DNA of 64,000 bases, from positions 186,001-250,000 of the forward strand of contig CACSJR010000005.1 of the NCBI GenBank assembly GCA_902706235.1, written 5' to 3'. The position numbers and the translations under genes are program-made. Origin of the DNA: Citrobacter sp. 18056. Its GTDB lineage: Bacteria > Pseudomonadota > Gammaproteobacteria > Enterobacterales > Enterobacteriaceae. Below are positions 42,326 to 54,569 of this stretch, one piece after another; position 1 is the stretch's first letter; each line of letters opens with the position of its first letter. The notes below the pieces were generated by a model, which saw only the letters and a program-made list of their open reading frames with translations, had not been told where the DNA came from and did not search any database.

Positions 42326-42478
42326 AAAGTTCTAATAAAATCATCCACTGCCCCACCACCTTGATTTAATCCGAATGTCACCTTCTCTTACTTGAACTTT
42401 TTAGAACTTAATCGCTTTCAGCGTTATAGTAATGCAGCCACCAGGCGATGGTGGTTTGTTTATCAACAGGGAGAAAGT

Positions 42479-42748
42479 ATGGATAAATTCATCGACTGGC
42501 ATCCTGCAGATATCATTGCCGGATTGCGTAAAAAAGGAACATCACTGGCAGCGGAGTCCCGCAAAAATGGACTGAGCTCGTCGACGCTGGCAAATGCCCT
42601 CACCCGCCCCTGGCCAAAAGGGGAAGCCATCATTGCAGCGGCATTAGGCACCGAACCGTGGATTATCTGGCCATCGCGTTACCACGATAGAATCACGCAT
42701 GAATTTATCGACAGAACGCAGCAGATAAGACAGCCGAAGAAGAAGTAA
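42479..42748 (+). CDS. sfsB: SfsB (Nlp), Ner-like DNA-binding protein
   Basis: An 89-residue helix-turn-helix protein related to the phage Mu Ner repressor (AAESRKNGLSSSTLANALTRPWP is the HTH). In E. coli extra copies raise maltose gene expression; physiological role unclear. ATG follows CAGGGAGAAAGT. A frame opening 29 codons earlier is not conserved. Convergent with murA; a weak GCACCCCG/CGGGGATGC hairpin (about 42758-42787) lies between. Confidence 0.92.
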   Translation: MDKFIDWHPADIIAGLRKKGTSLAAESRKNGLSSSTLANALTRPWPKGEAIIAAALGTEPWIIWPSRYHDRITHEFIDRTQQIRQPKKK

Positions 42749-42804
42749 AACCGATAAGCACCCCGAGTCTTGCTGACGCGGGGATGCCTTAGCAGGACGC
42801 GAAA

Positions 42805-44079
<1,275 letters not shown>

Positions 44080-44112
44080 TTAAAATTCACCTGTGTAACG
44101 GGCGGTTACCCG

Positions 44113-44370
44113 TTACATAAAACCGTTGAGTTTGCGATCGCGTGCCCACTCTTCTGGGGTATACGCCTTGATCGACAGGGCATGAATTCGGTTATCAGCA
44201 ATATATTCCATCAGTGGAGCATAGATGGACTGCTGTTTTTTTACCCGACTCATTCCCGCAAACAGTTCGCCCACGGCAATAACCTGAAAGTGACTGCCAT
44301 CGCCAGAGACGTGGACTTCCTGAAGGGAGAGTGCGTTCATAAGCACTGTCTGAATTTCATGATTTTCCAT
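44113..44370 (-). CDS. ibaG: IbaG, BolA-family protein
   Basis: BolA-like protein of 85 residues, expected to pair with monothiol glutaredoxin Grx4 and a 2Fe-2S cluster. Cluster-ligand region [13 protein letters not shown] carries the conserved family motif. Linked to acid resistance in E. coli. Between mlaB and murA on the same strand. Confidence 0.93.
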   Translation of the reverse strand: MENHEIQTVLMNALSLQEVHVSGDGSHFQVIAVGELFAGMSRVKKQQSIYAPLMEYIADNRIHALSIKAYTPEEWARDRKLNGFM

Positions 44371-44439
44371 GGGATAATTTCATCTGATAGTGAAAACAGC
44401 CCAACATCTTAGAGGAAAGTGCCGCTGTCTTAAACAAGC

Positions 44440-44474
44440 AAAAAGCCCCGACGCACAAAACGTAGAGGCTTTTA
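44440..44474 (-). terminator. mla operon terminator
   Basis: AAAAGCC...GGCTTTT outer stem with an inner ACG/CGT helix, T5 on the - strand, just after mlaB. Confidence 0.65.
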
Positions 44475-44494
44475 AGAGTAATACATTGAATAAT

Positions 44495-44785
44495 TTAGGG
44501 GATCAGATCGGGCGGCAGATTATAAAGTTGAACAAGGGTGTTCATCTTTTCACTTTTGCCAACGATGCTGACAGCAGAACCCTGCTGGCGAACCTGTGCG
44601 ACCAGATGCATCAGCAGCGCCACACCGGCTGTATCCACGCGGGTTATCTCGCTCAGGTCGATGGTCTCGACGCCCTGCATCACCTCTTTTCGCGCGTCCC
44701 AGAGTGGAACCAGAAAATCCTGATCTAATTCCCCCTGCAATAACAGTCGTCCGCCTTCACGCGTCCAGCGTAATGAGTCGGTCAT
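44495..44785 (-). CDS. mlaB: MlaB, STAS-domain subunit of the Mla lipid transporter
   Basis: Cytoplasmic STAS protein (96 residues) that binds MlaF and stabilises the MlaFEDB complex. Conserved Thr in ITRVDTAGVALLMHL. Shares one base with the end of mlaC. Confidence 0.94.
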   Translation of the reverse strand: MTDSLRWTREGGRLLLQGELDQDFLVPLWDARKEVMQGVETIDLSEITRVDTAGVALLMHLVAQVRQQGSAVSIVGKSEKMNTLVQLYNLPPDLIP

Positions 44786-45420
44786 TATTTTTTCTGTTCC
44801 AGCGTAATCGGCTGTTTAGAAATCGCCTGCAGCTGAGAGGTCAGACCATCAATACCTTTAGTACGCAGCAGGTCGCTCCACTCATTTTGTTTGGTGGTGA
44901 TCATGCTGACGCCTTCAGCAATCATGTCAAACGCCTGCCAGTTACCCGTTTGGGTGTTTTTACGCCACTGGAAGTCGAGGCGAACCGGTGGACGACCGTT
45001 CGGGTCAACGATTGTGACACGGATAGGCAGAATGGTGGCATCGCCAAGCGGTTTCTCTGGGGCAATCTGATAGGTCTGACCGTGGTACATCGCCAGCGCC
45101 TGGCCATAAGCCTGCTTCAGATACTCATGGAACGCGGCAAAGTATGCTTCACGCTGTGCCGGGGTTGCATCACGGTAGTAGCGGCCTAAAACCAGCGCAC
45201 CCGCGTATTTCACCTGCACATACGGCAGCAATTCCTGATCAACAATCTGACGCAAATAGTCAGGATTGGAACGAATCTGAGACTGTTCATTTTTGAGGCG
45301 GGTAAAGGTTTTCTGAGCCGCCTCGTTCATCAGAGTATACGGGTTGGATTGATCCGCCGCCGTGGCCGCCGTCAGTGGGGCAATGACCAGCATGGCAACC
45401 ATAAGTAAGCGTTTAAACAT
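44785..45420 (-). CDS. mlaC: MlaC, periplasmic phospholipid-binding protein
   Basis: Shuttles phospholipid between MlaA-OmpC at the outer membrane and MlaFEDB. Signal peptide cleaved near ATA|ADQSNP (about residue 21); the mature Tol_Tol_Ttg2 fold includes [20 protein letters not shown]. 211 residues as in E. coli. Confidence 0.96.
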   Translation of the reverse strand: MFKRLLMVAMLVIAPLTAATAADQSNPYTLMNEAAQKTFTRLKNEQSQIRSNPDYLRQIVDQELLPYVQVKYAGALVLGRYYRDATPAQREAYFAAFHEYLKQAYGQALAMYHGQTYQIAPEKPLGDATILPIRVTIVDPNGRPPVRLDFQWRKNTQTGNWQAFDMIAEGVSMITTKQNEWSDLLRTKGIDGLTSQLQAISKQPITLEQKK

Positions 45421-45438
45421 GGGTTAATTCTCCTGAGA

Positions 45439-45990
45439 TTAGTGCGTCGTTGCAGCAGGCGCCGTAGCGTCAGTATGGTCTTCCGCCGGGTTTTGCGCTT
45501 CGTCTGAATTCTTATTTTCTCCGCCTTTGTTGCTATAGAGGAACTGACCAATCAGGTCCTCCAGTACCAGCGCAGATTTCGTATCCTGAATCGTGCTGCC
45601 TTCTTTAAGCATCGACGTGCCCATTTCCGGATCATCAAAACCGACATTCAGCGCGAGATACTGCTCGCCCAGCAGACCGGAGGTACGGATAGCCAGCGAA
45701 CTGGTATCCGGGATCTGGTTGTACTGTTCTTCGATATCCAGCGTAACACGTGGAAGATAGGTCTTCGGGTCCAGCGAAATATCAGCCACACGACCAATCA
45801 CCACCCCGCCGATACGGACCGGAGAGCGGGCTTTCAGGCCGCCGATATTATCGAAGGTGGCATAAACCTGATAGGTCGGTTCCGTGCGTAAAGAGGTCAC
45901 GTCCGCTGCTTTCAGGCATACGAACAGCGCCGCCAGAAAAGCCACCAGAATAAAAATACCTACCCAGATTTCACTTTTTTTCGTTTGCAT
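45439..45990 (-). CDS. mlaD: MlaD, MCE-domain membrane-anchored subunit
   Basis: Forms the hexameric periplasmic ring of the Mla transporter. One membrane helix (IWVGIFILVAFLAALFVCL) and an MCE domain (about 39-117, NIGGLKARSPVRIGGVVIG), then a low-complexity acidic tail that differs from E. coli. Start at MQTKKSE (183 residues, E. coli length), four bases after the mlaE stop; an upstream start would overlap mlaE. Confidence 0.95.
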   Translation of the reverse strand: MQTKKSEIWVGIFILVAFLAALFVCLKAADVTSLRTEPTYQVYATFDNIGGLKARSPVRIGGVVIGRVADISLDPKTYLPRVTLDIEEQYNQIPDTSSLAIRTSGLLGEQYLALNVGFDDPEMGTSMLKEGSTIQDTKSALVLEDLIGQFLYSNKGGENKNSDEAQNPAEDHTDATAPAATTH

Positions 45991-45994
45991 GAAC

Positions 45995-46783
<789 letters not shown>

Positions 46784-47596
46784 CTAACTCCCTGTTCCGA
46801 ATAAATCGTGATGATAATCGCCCGCCGGATAGCGGAATGGCACCGGGCCATCAGCAATGCCATCCAGGAACTGGCGCACGCGCGGATCGCTGTTTTCCTG
46901 TAGCGACTGTGCGCTGCCGTGAGCGACAATTTTTCGGTCCGCCACGATATAGGCGTAGTCGGCGATACTCAGCACTTCCGGGACGTCGTGGGAAACCACG
47001 ACGCAGGTGACACCCAGCGAACTGTTGAGCTCAGAAATCAGCTTGACCAGTACACCCATGGTGATCGGATCCTGGCCCACGAAGGGCTCATCAAACATGA
47101 TCAAATCCGGCTCGAGGGCAATGGCTCGCGCCAGTGCGGCGCGGCGCGCCATCCCGCCGGACAGCTCAGAAGGCATCAGTTTAGCAGCCCCGCGCAACCC
47201 CACCGCTTCCAGTTTCATCATCACCGTGCTTTTCAGCAGCGGTGCAGGCAGGCGCGTGTGTTCACGCAGCGGGTAGGCAACGTTATCGAAAACGTTCAGG
47301 TCGGTGAACAGCGCACCCGACTGGAACAGCATGCTCATGCGCTTACGCACGGCGTACAGTCGTGAGCGAGACATTTTTGGCACATCTTCGCCATCGAACA
47401 GAATCTCACCGCTGTCAGGCGGTATCTGTCCGCCAATCAAACGCAGCAGCGTGGTCTTACCGATCCCTGACGGTCCCATGATGGCCGTAATTTTACCGCG
47501 AGGCACCGACAGCGAGATGTTGTCGAAGATACTTCGGGAGCTACGCGTGAAGCTCACGCCGCGAACTTCGACTAAATTATCCAGTGTCTGGGTCAT
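46784..47596 (-). CDS. mlaF: MlaF, ATPase subunit of the Mla transporter
   Basis: ABC ATPase that drives phospholipid trafficking for outer-membrane asymmetry. Walker A GPSGIGKTT (about 40-48), signature LSGGMARRAALARA, Walker B LIMFDEPFVGQD; C-terminal extension that wraps the partner subunit. 270 residues. First gene of mlaFEDCB, divergent from yrbG across 210 bases where I see no convincing promoter pair. Confidence 0.96.
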   Translation of the reverse strand: MTQTLDNLVEVRGVSFTRSSRSIFDNISLSVPRGKITAIMGPSGIGKTTLLRLIGGQIPPDSGEILFDGEDVPKMSRSRLYAVRKRMSMLFQSGALFTDLNVFDNVAYPLREHTRLPAPLLKSTVMMKLEAVGLRGAAKLMPSELSGGMARRAALARAIALEPDLIMFDEPFVGQDPITMGVLVKLISELNSSLGVTCVVVSHDVPEVLSIADYAYIVADRKIVAHGSAQSLQENSDPRVRQFLDGIADGPVPFRYPAGDYHHDLFGTGS

Positions 47597-47806
47597 AGGT
47601 TTATCCCTGGAAAAACCTCTTCGGGTTAAGCATGGCGCGATTTGACGCCCCTAACCCATCATTTTTACAGAATCTTACCTGCCACAGTTAGCGAAAGCAG
47701 GCATTTGTTTTACTTTTTCAACGCATAAAGTCAAAATTAAGAATTCGTCCGCGCCATGCAGGTGGTGCAAAGCGGCTGACGATTATACCTGAAGAAAGGA
47801 CTTTAG

Positions 47807-48784
47807 ATGCTTTTAGCGACGGCTCTGTTAATAATTGGTTTACTTCTGGTGGTCTACAGTGCCGATCGTCTCGTTTTTGCCGCCTCGATTCTATGCCGCA
47901 GCATGAACATCCCGCCGCTGATTATCGGCATGACGGTCGTTAGCGTGGGCACCTCGCTTCCAGAGATAATCGTATCCGTAACCGCATCTTTTCATGGACA
48001 AATTGATCTCGCTATTGGCACCGCGATCGGCTCAAACATCATTAACATTTTGCTGATCCTTGGCCTGGCCGCGTTGCTGCATTCGTTTACCGTCCATTCC
48101 GATATCCTGCGTCGGGAATTGCCGCTAATGTTAGTCGTAAGCCTGTTAGCGGGTTTTGTGCTGTATGATGGGCAGTTAACAAGGATAGATGGCTTATTTC
48201 TGTTCGCATTGGCTGTGCTGTGGCTGTTTTATATTGTTAAAATCGCCCGCCTGGCGGAACGGCAGGGAAATGACAGCCTGACGCGTGAACAATTAGCAGA
48301 ATTGCCCCGCGAAGGGACGCTGCCCGTCGCCTGCTTATGGCTCGGTGTTGCCTTAATCATTATGCCAATGGCCACGCGCATGGTGGTGGATAACGCCACC
48401 GTGTTGGCGAACTACTTCGCGATGAGCGAGCTGACCATCGGTCTGACGGTGATTGCCATTGGCACCAGTCTGCCAGAGCTTGCCACTGCCATCGCCGGGG
48501 CACGTAAAGGAGAGGACGATATCGCCATTGGCAATATCATAGGCTCCAACATTTTCAATATCGCCATCGTGATGGGTATTCCTGCGCTGGTCGCGCCGGG
48601 GCCGTTTAATCCGCTGGCGTTTAGTCGTGATTACGGTGTGATGGTGCTGGCCAGCATGATTTTTGCCCTACTGTGCTGGCGCCGTAAACCACAAATTGGC
48701 AAAGGTGCCGGGGCAATACTGACCGGGTGCTTTCTTGTTTGGCTGGCGTTCCTTTGGTGGGGCACGCCGTTTTTCGCAGAGTGA
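47807..48784 (+). CDS. yrbG: YrbG, CaCA-family Ca2+/Na+ antiporter-like protein
   Basis: Inner-membrane cation exchanger homologue with ten to eleven helices in 325 residues and two inverted alpha-repeats: GMTVVSVGTSLPEIIVS with GSNIINI, and TVIAIGTSLPELATAIAGARKG-type sequence with GSNIFNI. First gene of the run leading to kdsD. Confidence 0.95.
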   Translation: MLLATALLIIGLLLVVYSADRLVFAASILCRSMNIPPLIIGMTVVSVGTSLPEIIVSVTASFHGQIDLAIGTAIGSNIINILLILGLAALLHSFTVHSDILRRELPLMLVVSLLAGFVLYDGQLTRIDGLFLFALAVLWLFYIVKIARLAERQGNDSLTREQLAELPREGTLPVACLWLGVALIIMPMATRMVVDNATVLANYFAMSELTIGLTVIAIGTSLPELATAIAGARKGEDDIAIGNIIGSNIFNIAIVMGIPALVAPGPFNPLAFSRDYGVMVLASMIFALLCWRRKPQIGKGAGAILTGCFLVWLAFLWWGTPFFAE

Positions 48785-48798
48785 ATCGGGATAACATT

Positions 48799-49785
48799 AT
48801 GTCGCAAATAGATTTGCAGCCGGGTTTTGACTTTCAGCAGGCAGGCCTCGACGTGCTGGAGATTGAACGTGAAGGTCTGGCGCAGCTCGATCAGTTTATC
48901 AATCAGGATTTCGCCCTCGCCTGCGAAAAAATAGCCTACTGCGGCGGTAAAGTCGTGGTGATGGGCATGGGTAAGTCCGGGCATATTGGTCGTAAATTGG
49001 CGGCAACATTTGCCAGCACCGGCACACCGTCGTTCTTTGTTCATCCTGGTGAAGCCGCTCACGGCGACCTCGGTATGGTCTCGCCGCAGGATGTCGTCAT
49101 CGCGTTATCCAACTCCGGTGAGTCCAACGAAATTCTGGCGCTGATCCCGGTGCTCAAACGCCTGCATGTGCCGCTTATCTGCATGACCAGCCGCCCGGAA
49201 AGTAGCATGGGCAAGGCTGCGGATATCCATTTGTGCGTCAGCGTACCGAAAGAAGCCTGTCCTCTGGGCCTCGCGCCAACGTCGAGCACCACCGCGGCCC
49301 TGGTCATGGGTGATGCGCTGGCGGTTGCGCTGCTCAAAGCACGCGGCTTTACCGCCGAAGATTTTGCCCTTTCACATCCGGGTGGCGCGCTGGGCCGTAA
49401 GTTACTGCTGCGCGTAAACGACATCATGCACACCGGCGATGAAATTCCGCACGTCAGCCCTGATGCTTCCCTGCGCGACGCGCTGCTGGAAATCACACGC
49501 AAAAATCTCGGTCTGACGGTTATCTGCGACGATCAGATGAAAATCGAAGGCATTTTCACCGATGGTGACTTGCGTCGGGTGTTTGATATGGGCGTTGACG
49601 TTCGCGATATGAACATCGCGGATGTGATGACCCGTGGCGGCATTCGTGTGCGACCAGGGATTCTGGCCGTTGATGCACTGAATCTAATGCAGTCTCGTCA
49701 TATCACCTGCGTCATGGTTGCCGATGGCGACCATCTGCTGGGTGTGATACATATGCATGATCTCCTGCGCGCTGGCGTAGTGTAA
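48799..49785 (+). CDS. kdsD: KdsD, arabinose-5-phosphate isomerase
   Basis: Converts ribulose-5-phosphate to arabinose-5-phosphate, the first step of Kdo synthesis. SIS domain (VVMGMGKSGHIGRKLAATFASTGTPSFF, LSNSGESNEI) followed by two CBS domains (DIMHTGDEIPHVSPDASL; DVMTRGGIRVRPGILAVDAL). ATG giving MSQIDLQPG matches the 328-residue E. coli protein; the frame opens 24 codons earlier inside yrbG. Confidence 0.96.
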   Translation: MSQIDLQPGFDFQQAGLDVLEIEREGLAQLDQFINQDFALACEKIAYCGGKVVVMGMGKSGHIGRKLAATFASTGTPSFFVHPGEAAHGDLGMVSPQDVVIALSNSGESNEILALIPVLKRLHVPLICMTSRPESSMGKAADIHLCVSVPKEACPLGLAPTSSTTAALVMGDALAVALLKARGFTAEDFALSHPGGALGRKLLLRVNDIMHTGDEIPHVSPDASLRDALLEITRKNLGLTVICDDQMKIEGIFTDGDLRRVFDMGVDVRDMNIADVMTRGGIRVRPGILAVDALNLMQSRHITCVMVADGDHLLGVIHMHDLLRAGVV

Positions 49786-49799
49786 GTAAGGAAAAAACA

Positions 49800-50366
49800 A
49801 TGAGTAATGCTGGCGCGTCGGTAACGACCTGCTATGGACCAGTCAGTTCAGAGGTCATGGAGAAAGCGCAGAAAATTCGTCTGCTGATCCTTGATGTAGA
49901 CGGCGTGCTGTCTGATGGGCTGATATACATGGGCAATAACGGCGAAGAACTGAAAGCCTTTAACGTGCGCGACGGCTACGGCATTCGCTGTGCGCTGACG
50001 TCAGGCATAGAAGTTGCAATCATCACCGGACGAAAAGCTAAACTGGTAGAAGACCGCTGCAGAACGCTGGGAATTACACATCTGTGGCAAGGACAGTCCG
50101 ATAAGCTGATTGCGTATCGTGAATTACTGGAAACCCTGTCCCTGCGTCCGGATGAAGTCGCCTACGTCGGTGATGACCTCATCGACTGGCCGGTGATGGC
50201 CGAGGTGGGGCTGAGCGTTGCGGTTTCAGACGCACATCCCCTGCTGCCACCGCGCGCGGATTATGTCACGCGTATCGCCGGAGGCCGTGGTGCCGTCCGT
50301 GAAGTGTGCGATTTGTTGCTGCTGGCTCAGGGCAAGCTGGATGAAGCCAAAGGGCAATCAATATGA
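49800..50366 (+). CDS. kdsC: KdsC, Kdo-8-phosphate phosphatase
   Basis: HAD-family phosphatase of the C0 class; 188 residues. Nucleophile and general acid are Asp32 and Asp34 in LILDVDGVLSDG; later motifs IITGRKA and GDDLIDWPVM. ATGA overlap with lptC. Confidence 0.96.
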   Translation: MSNAGASVTTCYGPVSSEVMEKAQKIRLLILDVDGVLSDGLIYMGNNGEELKAFNVRDGYGIRCALTSGIEVAIITGRKAKLVEDRCRTLGITHLWQGQSDKLIAYRELLETLSLRPDEVAYVGDDLIDWPVMAEVGLSVAVSDAHPLLPPRADYVTRIAGGRGAVREVCDLLLLAQGKLDEAKGQSI

Positions 50367-50923
50367 GTAAAACCAGACGTTGGGTTATCATTCTGCTTTC
50401 GCTGCTGGCGCTGGTGCTTATCGGCTTCAATCTGGTGGACAAAGACGACACAGGTCCGGCGGTCGTCAACAATAACGACCCGACATATAAAAGCGAGCAT
50501 ACCGACTCCGTGGTCTACAACCCAGAAGGGGCGTTGACCTACCGGTTGATTTCAGAACATGTCGAGTATTTCTCCGAGCAGGCCGTTTCGTGGTTTACCC
50601 GACCGGTTCTGACCACTTTTGATGTAAATAAAGTGCCGACCTGGTCTATCAAGGCTGACAAGGCCAAACTGACCAATGACCGTATGCTGTATCTGTACGG
50701 TCACGTTGAGATCAACGCCCTGACGGACGACTCTCAACTGCGCAAAGTTACGACGGATAACGCCATTGTGAATCTGGTGACTCAGGACGTGAGTTCGGAC
50801 GATTTGGTGACGTTGTACGGTACAACATTTAATTCCAGCGGCCTCAAAATGCGCGGCAACTTACGCAGCAAAAACGCCGAGCTGATTGAAAAGGTGAGAA
50901 CCTCCTATGAAATTCAGAAATAA
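50363..50923 (+). CDS. lptC: LptC, inner-membrane LPS transport protein
   Basis: Bitopic protein of the LPS bridge: N-terminal helix (about 7-25), then a beta-jellyroll that receives LPS from LptB2FG and passes it to LptA. 186 residues; shorter C-terminal tail than E. coli by about five residues (ends TSYEIQK). Overlaps lptA by 17 bases. Confidence 0.95.
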   Translation: MSKTRRWVIILLSLLALVLIGFNLVDKDDTGPAVVNNNDPTYKSEHTDSVVYNPEGALTYRLISEHVEYFSEQAVSWFTRPVLTTFDVNKVPTWSIKADKAKLTNDRMLYLYGHVEINALTDDSQLRKVTTDNAIVNLVTQDVSSDDLVTLYGTTFNSSGLKMRGNLRSKNAELIEKVRTSYEIQK

Positions 50924-51464
50924 TAAATTCAGCTTTAAGCTTGCCCTTGCCAGCGTGTTGCTGGCATCCAGCCTGCCTGCGCTGGCCTTAACGGGTGATA
51001 CCGATCAGCCGATCCACATTGAATCTGATCAACAGTCTCTGGACATGCAGGGTAACGTTGCGACGTTCACCGGCAACGTTATCGTCACCCAGGGCACCAT
51101 CAAAATTAATGCCGACAAAGTGGTGGTCACTCGCCCAGCCGGTGTTAAAGGCAAAGAGACGATGGATGGCTACGGTAACCCGGCTACGTTTTACCAGATG
51201 CAGGACAACGGCAAACCAGTTAACGGCCATGCGTCGAAAATGCACTACGAAGTGGCTAATGATCTTGTCGTGCTGACTGGCAACGCGTATCTCGAGCAGG
51301 TCGACAGCAACATTAAAGGCGACAAGATTACCTATCTGGTGAAAGAGCAGAAAATGCAGGCGTATAGCGAAAAAGGTAAACGCGTGACGACGGTTCTGGT
51401 GCCATCGCAGCTGCAAGATAAGAGCAACAACACCACACCGGCTCAGCCTAAAAAGAGTAACTAA
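50907..51464 (+). CDS. lptA: LptA, periplasmic LPS bridge protein
   Basis: Jellyroll protomers of LptA stack to form the periplasmic bridge. Signal peptide cleaved near ALA|LTGDTDQ (residue 27); mature region IHIESDQQSLDMQGNVATF is the first strand pair. 185 residues. The E. coli sigma-E promoter for lptAB lies within lptC; not resolved here. Confidence 0.96.
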   Translation: MKFRNNKFSFKLALASVLLASSLPALALTGDTDQPIHIESDQQSLDMQGNVATFTGNVIVTQGTIKINADKVVVTRPAGVKGKETMDGYGNPATFYQMQDNGKPVNGHASKMHYEVANDLVVLTGNAYLEQVDSNIKGDKITYLVKEQKMQAYSEKGKRVTTVLVPSQLQDKSNNTTPAQPKKSN

Positions 51465-51470
51465 TACGTT

Positions 51471-52196
51471 ATGGCAACTTTAACAGCAAAGAATCTTGCG
51501 AAAGCCTATAAGGGACGTCGGGTCGTTGAAGACGTTAGCCTGACGGTGAATTCCGGCGAAATCGTCGGCCTGCTGGGCCCGAACGGGGCGGGTAAAACCA
51601 CCACGTTCTACATGGTGGTCGGCATTGTGTCCCGCGATGCGGGTAACATCATCATTGATGATGACGATATCAGTATGCTGCCACTGCATGCCCGTGCCCG
51701 TCGGGGTATTGGCTATCTGCCGCAGGAAGCCTCCATTTTCCGCCGTCTGAGCGTGTTTGATAACCTGATGGCGGTGCTGCAAATCCGTGACGATTTGAGC
51801 AACGAGCAGCGCGTTGACCGTGCAAACGAGCTGATGGAAGAGTTTCACATTGAGCATCTGCGCGACAACCTCGGTCAGGCGCTCTCAGGCGGTGAACGCC
51901 GTCGTGTAGAAATCGCCCGCGCGCTTGCAGCTAATCCTAAATTTATTCTGCTGGATGAACCTTTTGCGGGCGTTGACCCCATTTCGGTTATCGACATCAA
52001 GCGTATTATCGAACACCTGCGCGACAGCGGCCTCGGCGTGCTGATTACTGACCATAACGTTCGCGAAACGTTAGCAGTCTGCGAACGCGCTTACATCGTG
52101 AGCCAGGGGCATCTGATTGCTCACGGTACGCCGGAACAAATCCTCCAGGACGAGCATGTTAAGCGCGTGTATCTTGGGGAAGACTTCAGACTCTGA
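51471..52196 (+). CDS. lptB: LptB, LPS transport ATPase
   Basis: Homodimeric ABC ATPase powering LPS extraction by LptFG. Walker [10 protein letters not shown] at 36-44, signature [15 protein letters not shown], Walker [14 protein letters not shown]. 241 residues. Confidence 0.97.
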   Translation: MATLTAKNLAKAYKGRRVVEDVSLTVNSGEIVGLLGPNGAGKTTTFYMVVGIVSRDAGNIIIDDDDISMLPLHARARRGIGYLPQEASIFRRLSVFDNLMAVLQIRDDLSNEQRVDRANELMEEFHIEHLRDNLGQALSGGERRRVEIARALAANPKFILLDEPFAGVDPISVIDIKRIIEHLRDSGLGVLITDHNVRETLAVCERAYIVSQGHLIAHGTPEQILQDEHVKRVYLGEDFRL

Positions 52197-52243
52197 TAGG
52201 GTAGTGAATACAGACATTCTGGCCGGAGAAATTTGCCCTGATT

Positions 52244-53677
52244 ATGAAGCAAGGTTTGCAATTAAGGCTCAGCCAACAGCTCGCCATGACGCCGCAACTG
52301 CAACAGGCTATTCGTCTGTTACAGCTTTCTACGCTCGAGCTGCAACAGGAACTTCAGCAAGCGCTGGAGAGTAATCCCCTGCTTGAGCAAACCGACCTTC
52401 ACGAGGAAGTCGATTCACAAGAAGAAACCGATAACGACACATTTGATACGGTTGATGCCCTCGAGCAGAAAGAAATGCCCGATGAGCTTCCGCTCGACGC
52501 CAGCTGGGATGAAATCTATACCGCAGGCACGCCGTCCGGTACCGGCACCGATTATCAGGATGACGAACTGCCGGTCTACCAGGGCGAAACGACGCAGTCA
52601 CTTCAGGACTATCTGATGTGGCAGGTTGGGCTGACGCCGTTTTCCGATACCGACCGCGCGATAGCCACGTCGATCGTGAACGCGGTTGACGACACCGGCT
52701 ACCTCACCGCATCGCTGGAAGAGATCCTCGAAAGCATCGGCGACGAAGAGCTCGATCTCGATGAAGTCGAAGCGGTGCTGAAACGCATCCAGCGCTTTGA
52801 TCCGATCGGCGTGGCCGCAAAAGATCTTCGCGACTGCCTGTTGATCCAGCTCTCCCAGTTTGCCAAAGAGACGCCGTGGCTAACGGAAGCCAAAACGATT
52901 ATCAGCGATCATCTCCCCCTGCTGGCCAACCATGACTTCCGTTCCCTGATGCGCGTCACTCGCCTCAAAGAGGATGTGCTGAAAGAAGCCGTGTCGTTGA
53001 TTCAGTCTCTGGATCCGCGTCCGGGTCAGTCGATTCAGACCGGCGAACCAGAATACGTCATCCCCGATGTGCTGGTGCGTAAAATCAGCGGCCGTTGGGC
53101 AGTTGAACTCAATTCCGACAGTATCCCGCGCCTGCAAATCAATCAGCATTACGCTGGCATGTGCAGCACCACGCGCAACGACGCCGACAGCCAATTTATT
53201 CGCAGCAACCTACAGGAAGCCAAATGGCTGATTAAAAGCCTGGAAAGCCGCAATGACACGCTACTGCGGGTGAGCCGCTGCATCGTCGAACAGCAGCAGG
53301 CGTTCTTTGATCAGGGCGAAGAGTTCATGAAACCGATGGTGCTAGCTGATATTGCCCAGGCCGTCGAAATGCATGAATCAACGATTTCACGCGTTACCAC
53401 GCAAAAGTATCTGCACAGCCCACGGGGCATTTTTGAGCTTAAGTATTTCTTCTCCAGCCATGTAAATACCGAAGGCGGCGGCGAAGCGTCGTCCACGGCC
53501 ATTCGCGCACTGGTGAGGAAGTTAATTGCCGCGGAAAATCCCGCGAAACCACTGAGTGACAGTAAGCTGACTACCATGCTGTCCGAACAGGGTATCATGG
53601 TGGCACGCCGCACCGTTGCAAAGTACCGAGAGTCTTTATCCATTCCGCCGTCAAACCAGCGTAAACAGCTGGTCTGA
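52244..53677 (+). CDS. rpoN: RpoN, sigma-54
   Basis: Alternative sigma factor for nitrogen and other enhancer-dependent promoters; 477 residues. Gln/Leu-rich activator-interacting region I ([20 protein letters not shown]), acidic region II, core-binding region, HTH, and the RpoN box [10 protein letters not shown] near the C terminus. Followed by hpf, ptsN, rapZ and npr, the standard context. Confidence 0.98.
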   Translation: MKQGLQLRLSQQLAMTPQLQQAIRLLQLSTLELQQELQQALESNPLLEQTDLHEEVDSQEETDNDTFDTVDALEQKEMPDELPLDASWDEIYTAGTPSGTGTDYQDDELPVYQGETTQSLQDYLMWQVGLTPFSDTDRAIATSIVNAVDDTGYLTASLEEILESIGDEELDLDEVEAVLKRIQRFDPIGVAAKDLRDCLLIQLSQFAKETPWLTEAKTIISDHLPLLANHDFRSLMRVTRLKEDVLKEAVSLIQSLDPRPGQSIQTGEPEYVIPDVLVRKISGRWAVELNSDSIPRLQINQHYAGMCSTTRNDADSQFIRSNLQEAKWLIKSLESRNDTLLRVSRCIVEQQQAFFDQGEEFMKPMVLADIAQAVEMHESTISRVTTQKYLHSPRGIFELKYFFSSHVNTEGGGEASSTAIRALVRKLIAAENPAKPLSDSKLTTMLSEQGIMVARRTVAKYRESLSIPPSNQRKQLV

Positions 53678-53699
53678 CACAACCGATAAGGAAGACACT

Positions 53700-53987
53700 A
53701 TGCAGCTCAATATCACAGGACACAATGTCGAAATCACTGACGCACTGCGTGAATTTTTGAACACCAAATTCGCGAAGCTTGAGCAGTTTTTCGAACGGAT
53801 CAATCAAGTCTATATTGTGTTAAAAGTGGAAAAGGTGACTCATATCTCGGATGCCACCCTGCATGTTAACGGGGGCGAAATTCATGCCAGTGCGGAAGGG
53901 CAGGATATGTATGCCGCAATAGACGGTCTTATCGATAAGCTGGCAAGACAGCTGACCAAACATAAAGATAAACTGAAACAACACTAA
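53700..53987 (+). CDS. hpf: HPF, short-form hibernation promoting factor
   Basis: Binds the 30S A/P-site region and with RMF forms 100S dimers in stationary phase. 95 residues from MQLNITGHNVEIT; the short form, as in gammaproteobacteria. AAGGAAG precedes the ATG. The frame opens 28 codons earlier, within rpoN, but that part is not conserved. Confidence 0.96.
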   Translation: MQLNITGHNVEITDALREFLNTKFAKLEQFFERINQVYIVLKVEKVTHISDATLHVNGGEIHASAEGQDMYAAIDGLIDKLARQLTKHKDKLKQH

Positions 53988-54044
53988 TTGTCCGGGCGTA
54001 CGCCTGACCCGGTTGTTCGGGTTGGGCGGCACGCAGGTGAAATT

Positions 54045-54536
54045 ATGATGAACAATGATTCCGCTCTGCAATTGAGCAATGTCCTTAACCAGGAATGTAC
54101 CCGCAGTGCAGTTCACTGCCAGAGTAAAAAGCGTGCGCTGGAAATCATCAGCGAACTGGCCGCAAAACAGCTTGGCTTACCGTCACAGGTGGTATTCGAG
54201 GCTATTCTGACCCGTGAAAAGATGGGCAGTACCGGTATCGGCAACGGCATCGCCATTCCTCACGGCAAGCTGGAAGAAGATACTCTGCGTGCCGTCGGCG
54301 TTTTCGTGCAGCTCGAAACACCGATCGCCTTTGATGCCATTGATAACCAGCCGGTTGATCTGCTGTTCGCCCTGCTGGTGCCTGCCGATCAGACCAAAAC
54401 GCATTTGCACACCCTTTCACTGGTGGCGAAGCGTCTGGCAGACAAAGCCATCTGCCGCCGGTTGCGTAGCGCACAGAGCGATCAGGAACTGTATGAAATT
54501 ATCACCAGCGACGATAACGGTGATGAAGATGCCTAA
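54045..54536 (+). CDS. ptsN: PtsN, nitrogen PTS enzyme IIA
   Basis: Phosphocarrier IIA-Ntr that receives phosphate from NPr and regulates potassium transport and other processes in its unphosphorylated form. Phospho-acceptor His73 in GIAIPHGKLEE with this start. ATGATG occurs at the start; the first fits the E. coli alignment (163 residues) and has AGGTGA upstream. A TTG at 53988 would add 19 unconserved residues. Confidence 0.94.
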   Translation: MMNNDSALQLSNVLNQECTRSAVHCQSKKRALEIISELAAKQLGLPSQVVFEAILTREKMGSTGIGNGIAIPHGKLEEDTLRAVGVFVQLETPIAFDAIDNQPVDLLFALLVPADQTKTHLHTLSLVAKRLADKAICRRLRSAQSDQELYEIITSDDNGDEDA

Positions 54537-54569
54537 CGGTAACTCGGTTGTCTTAAGGAGAAACGACTG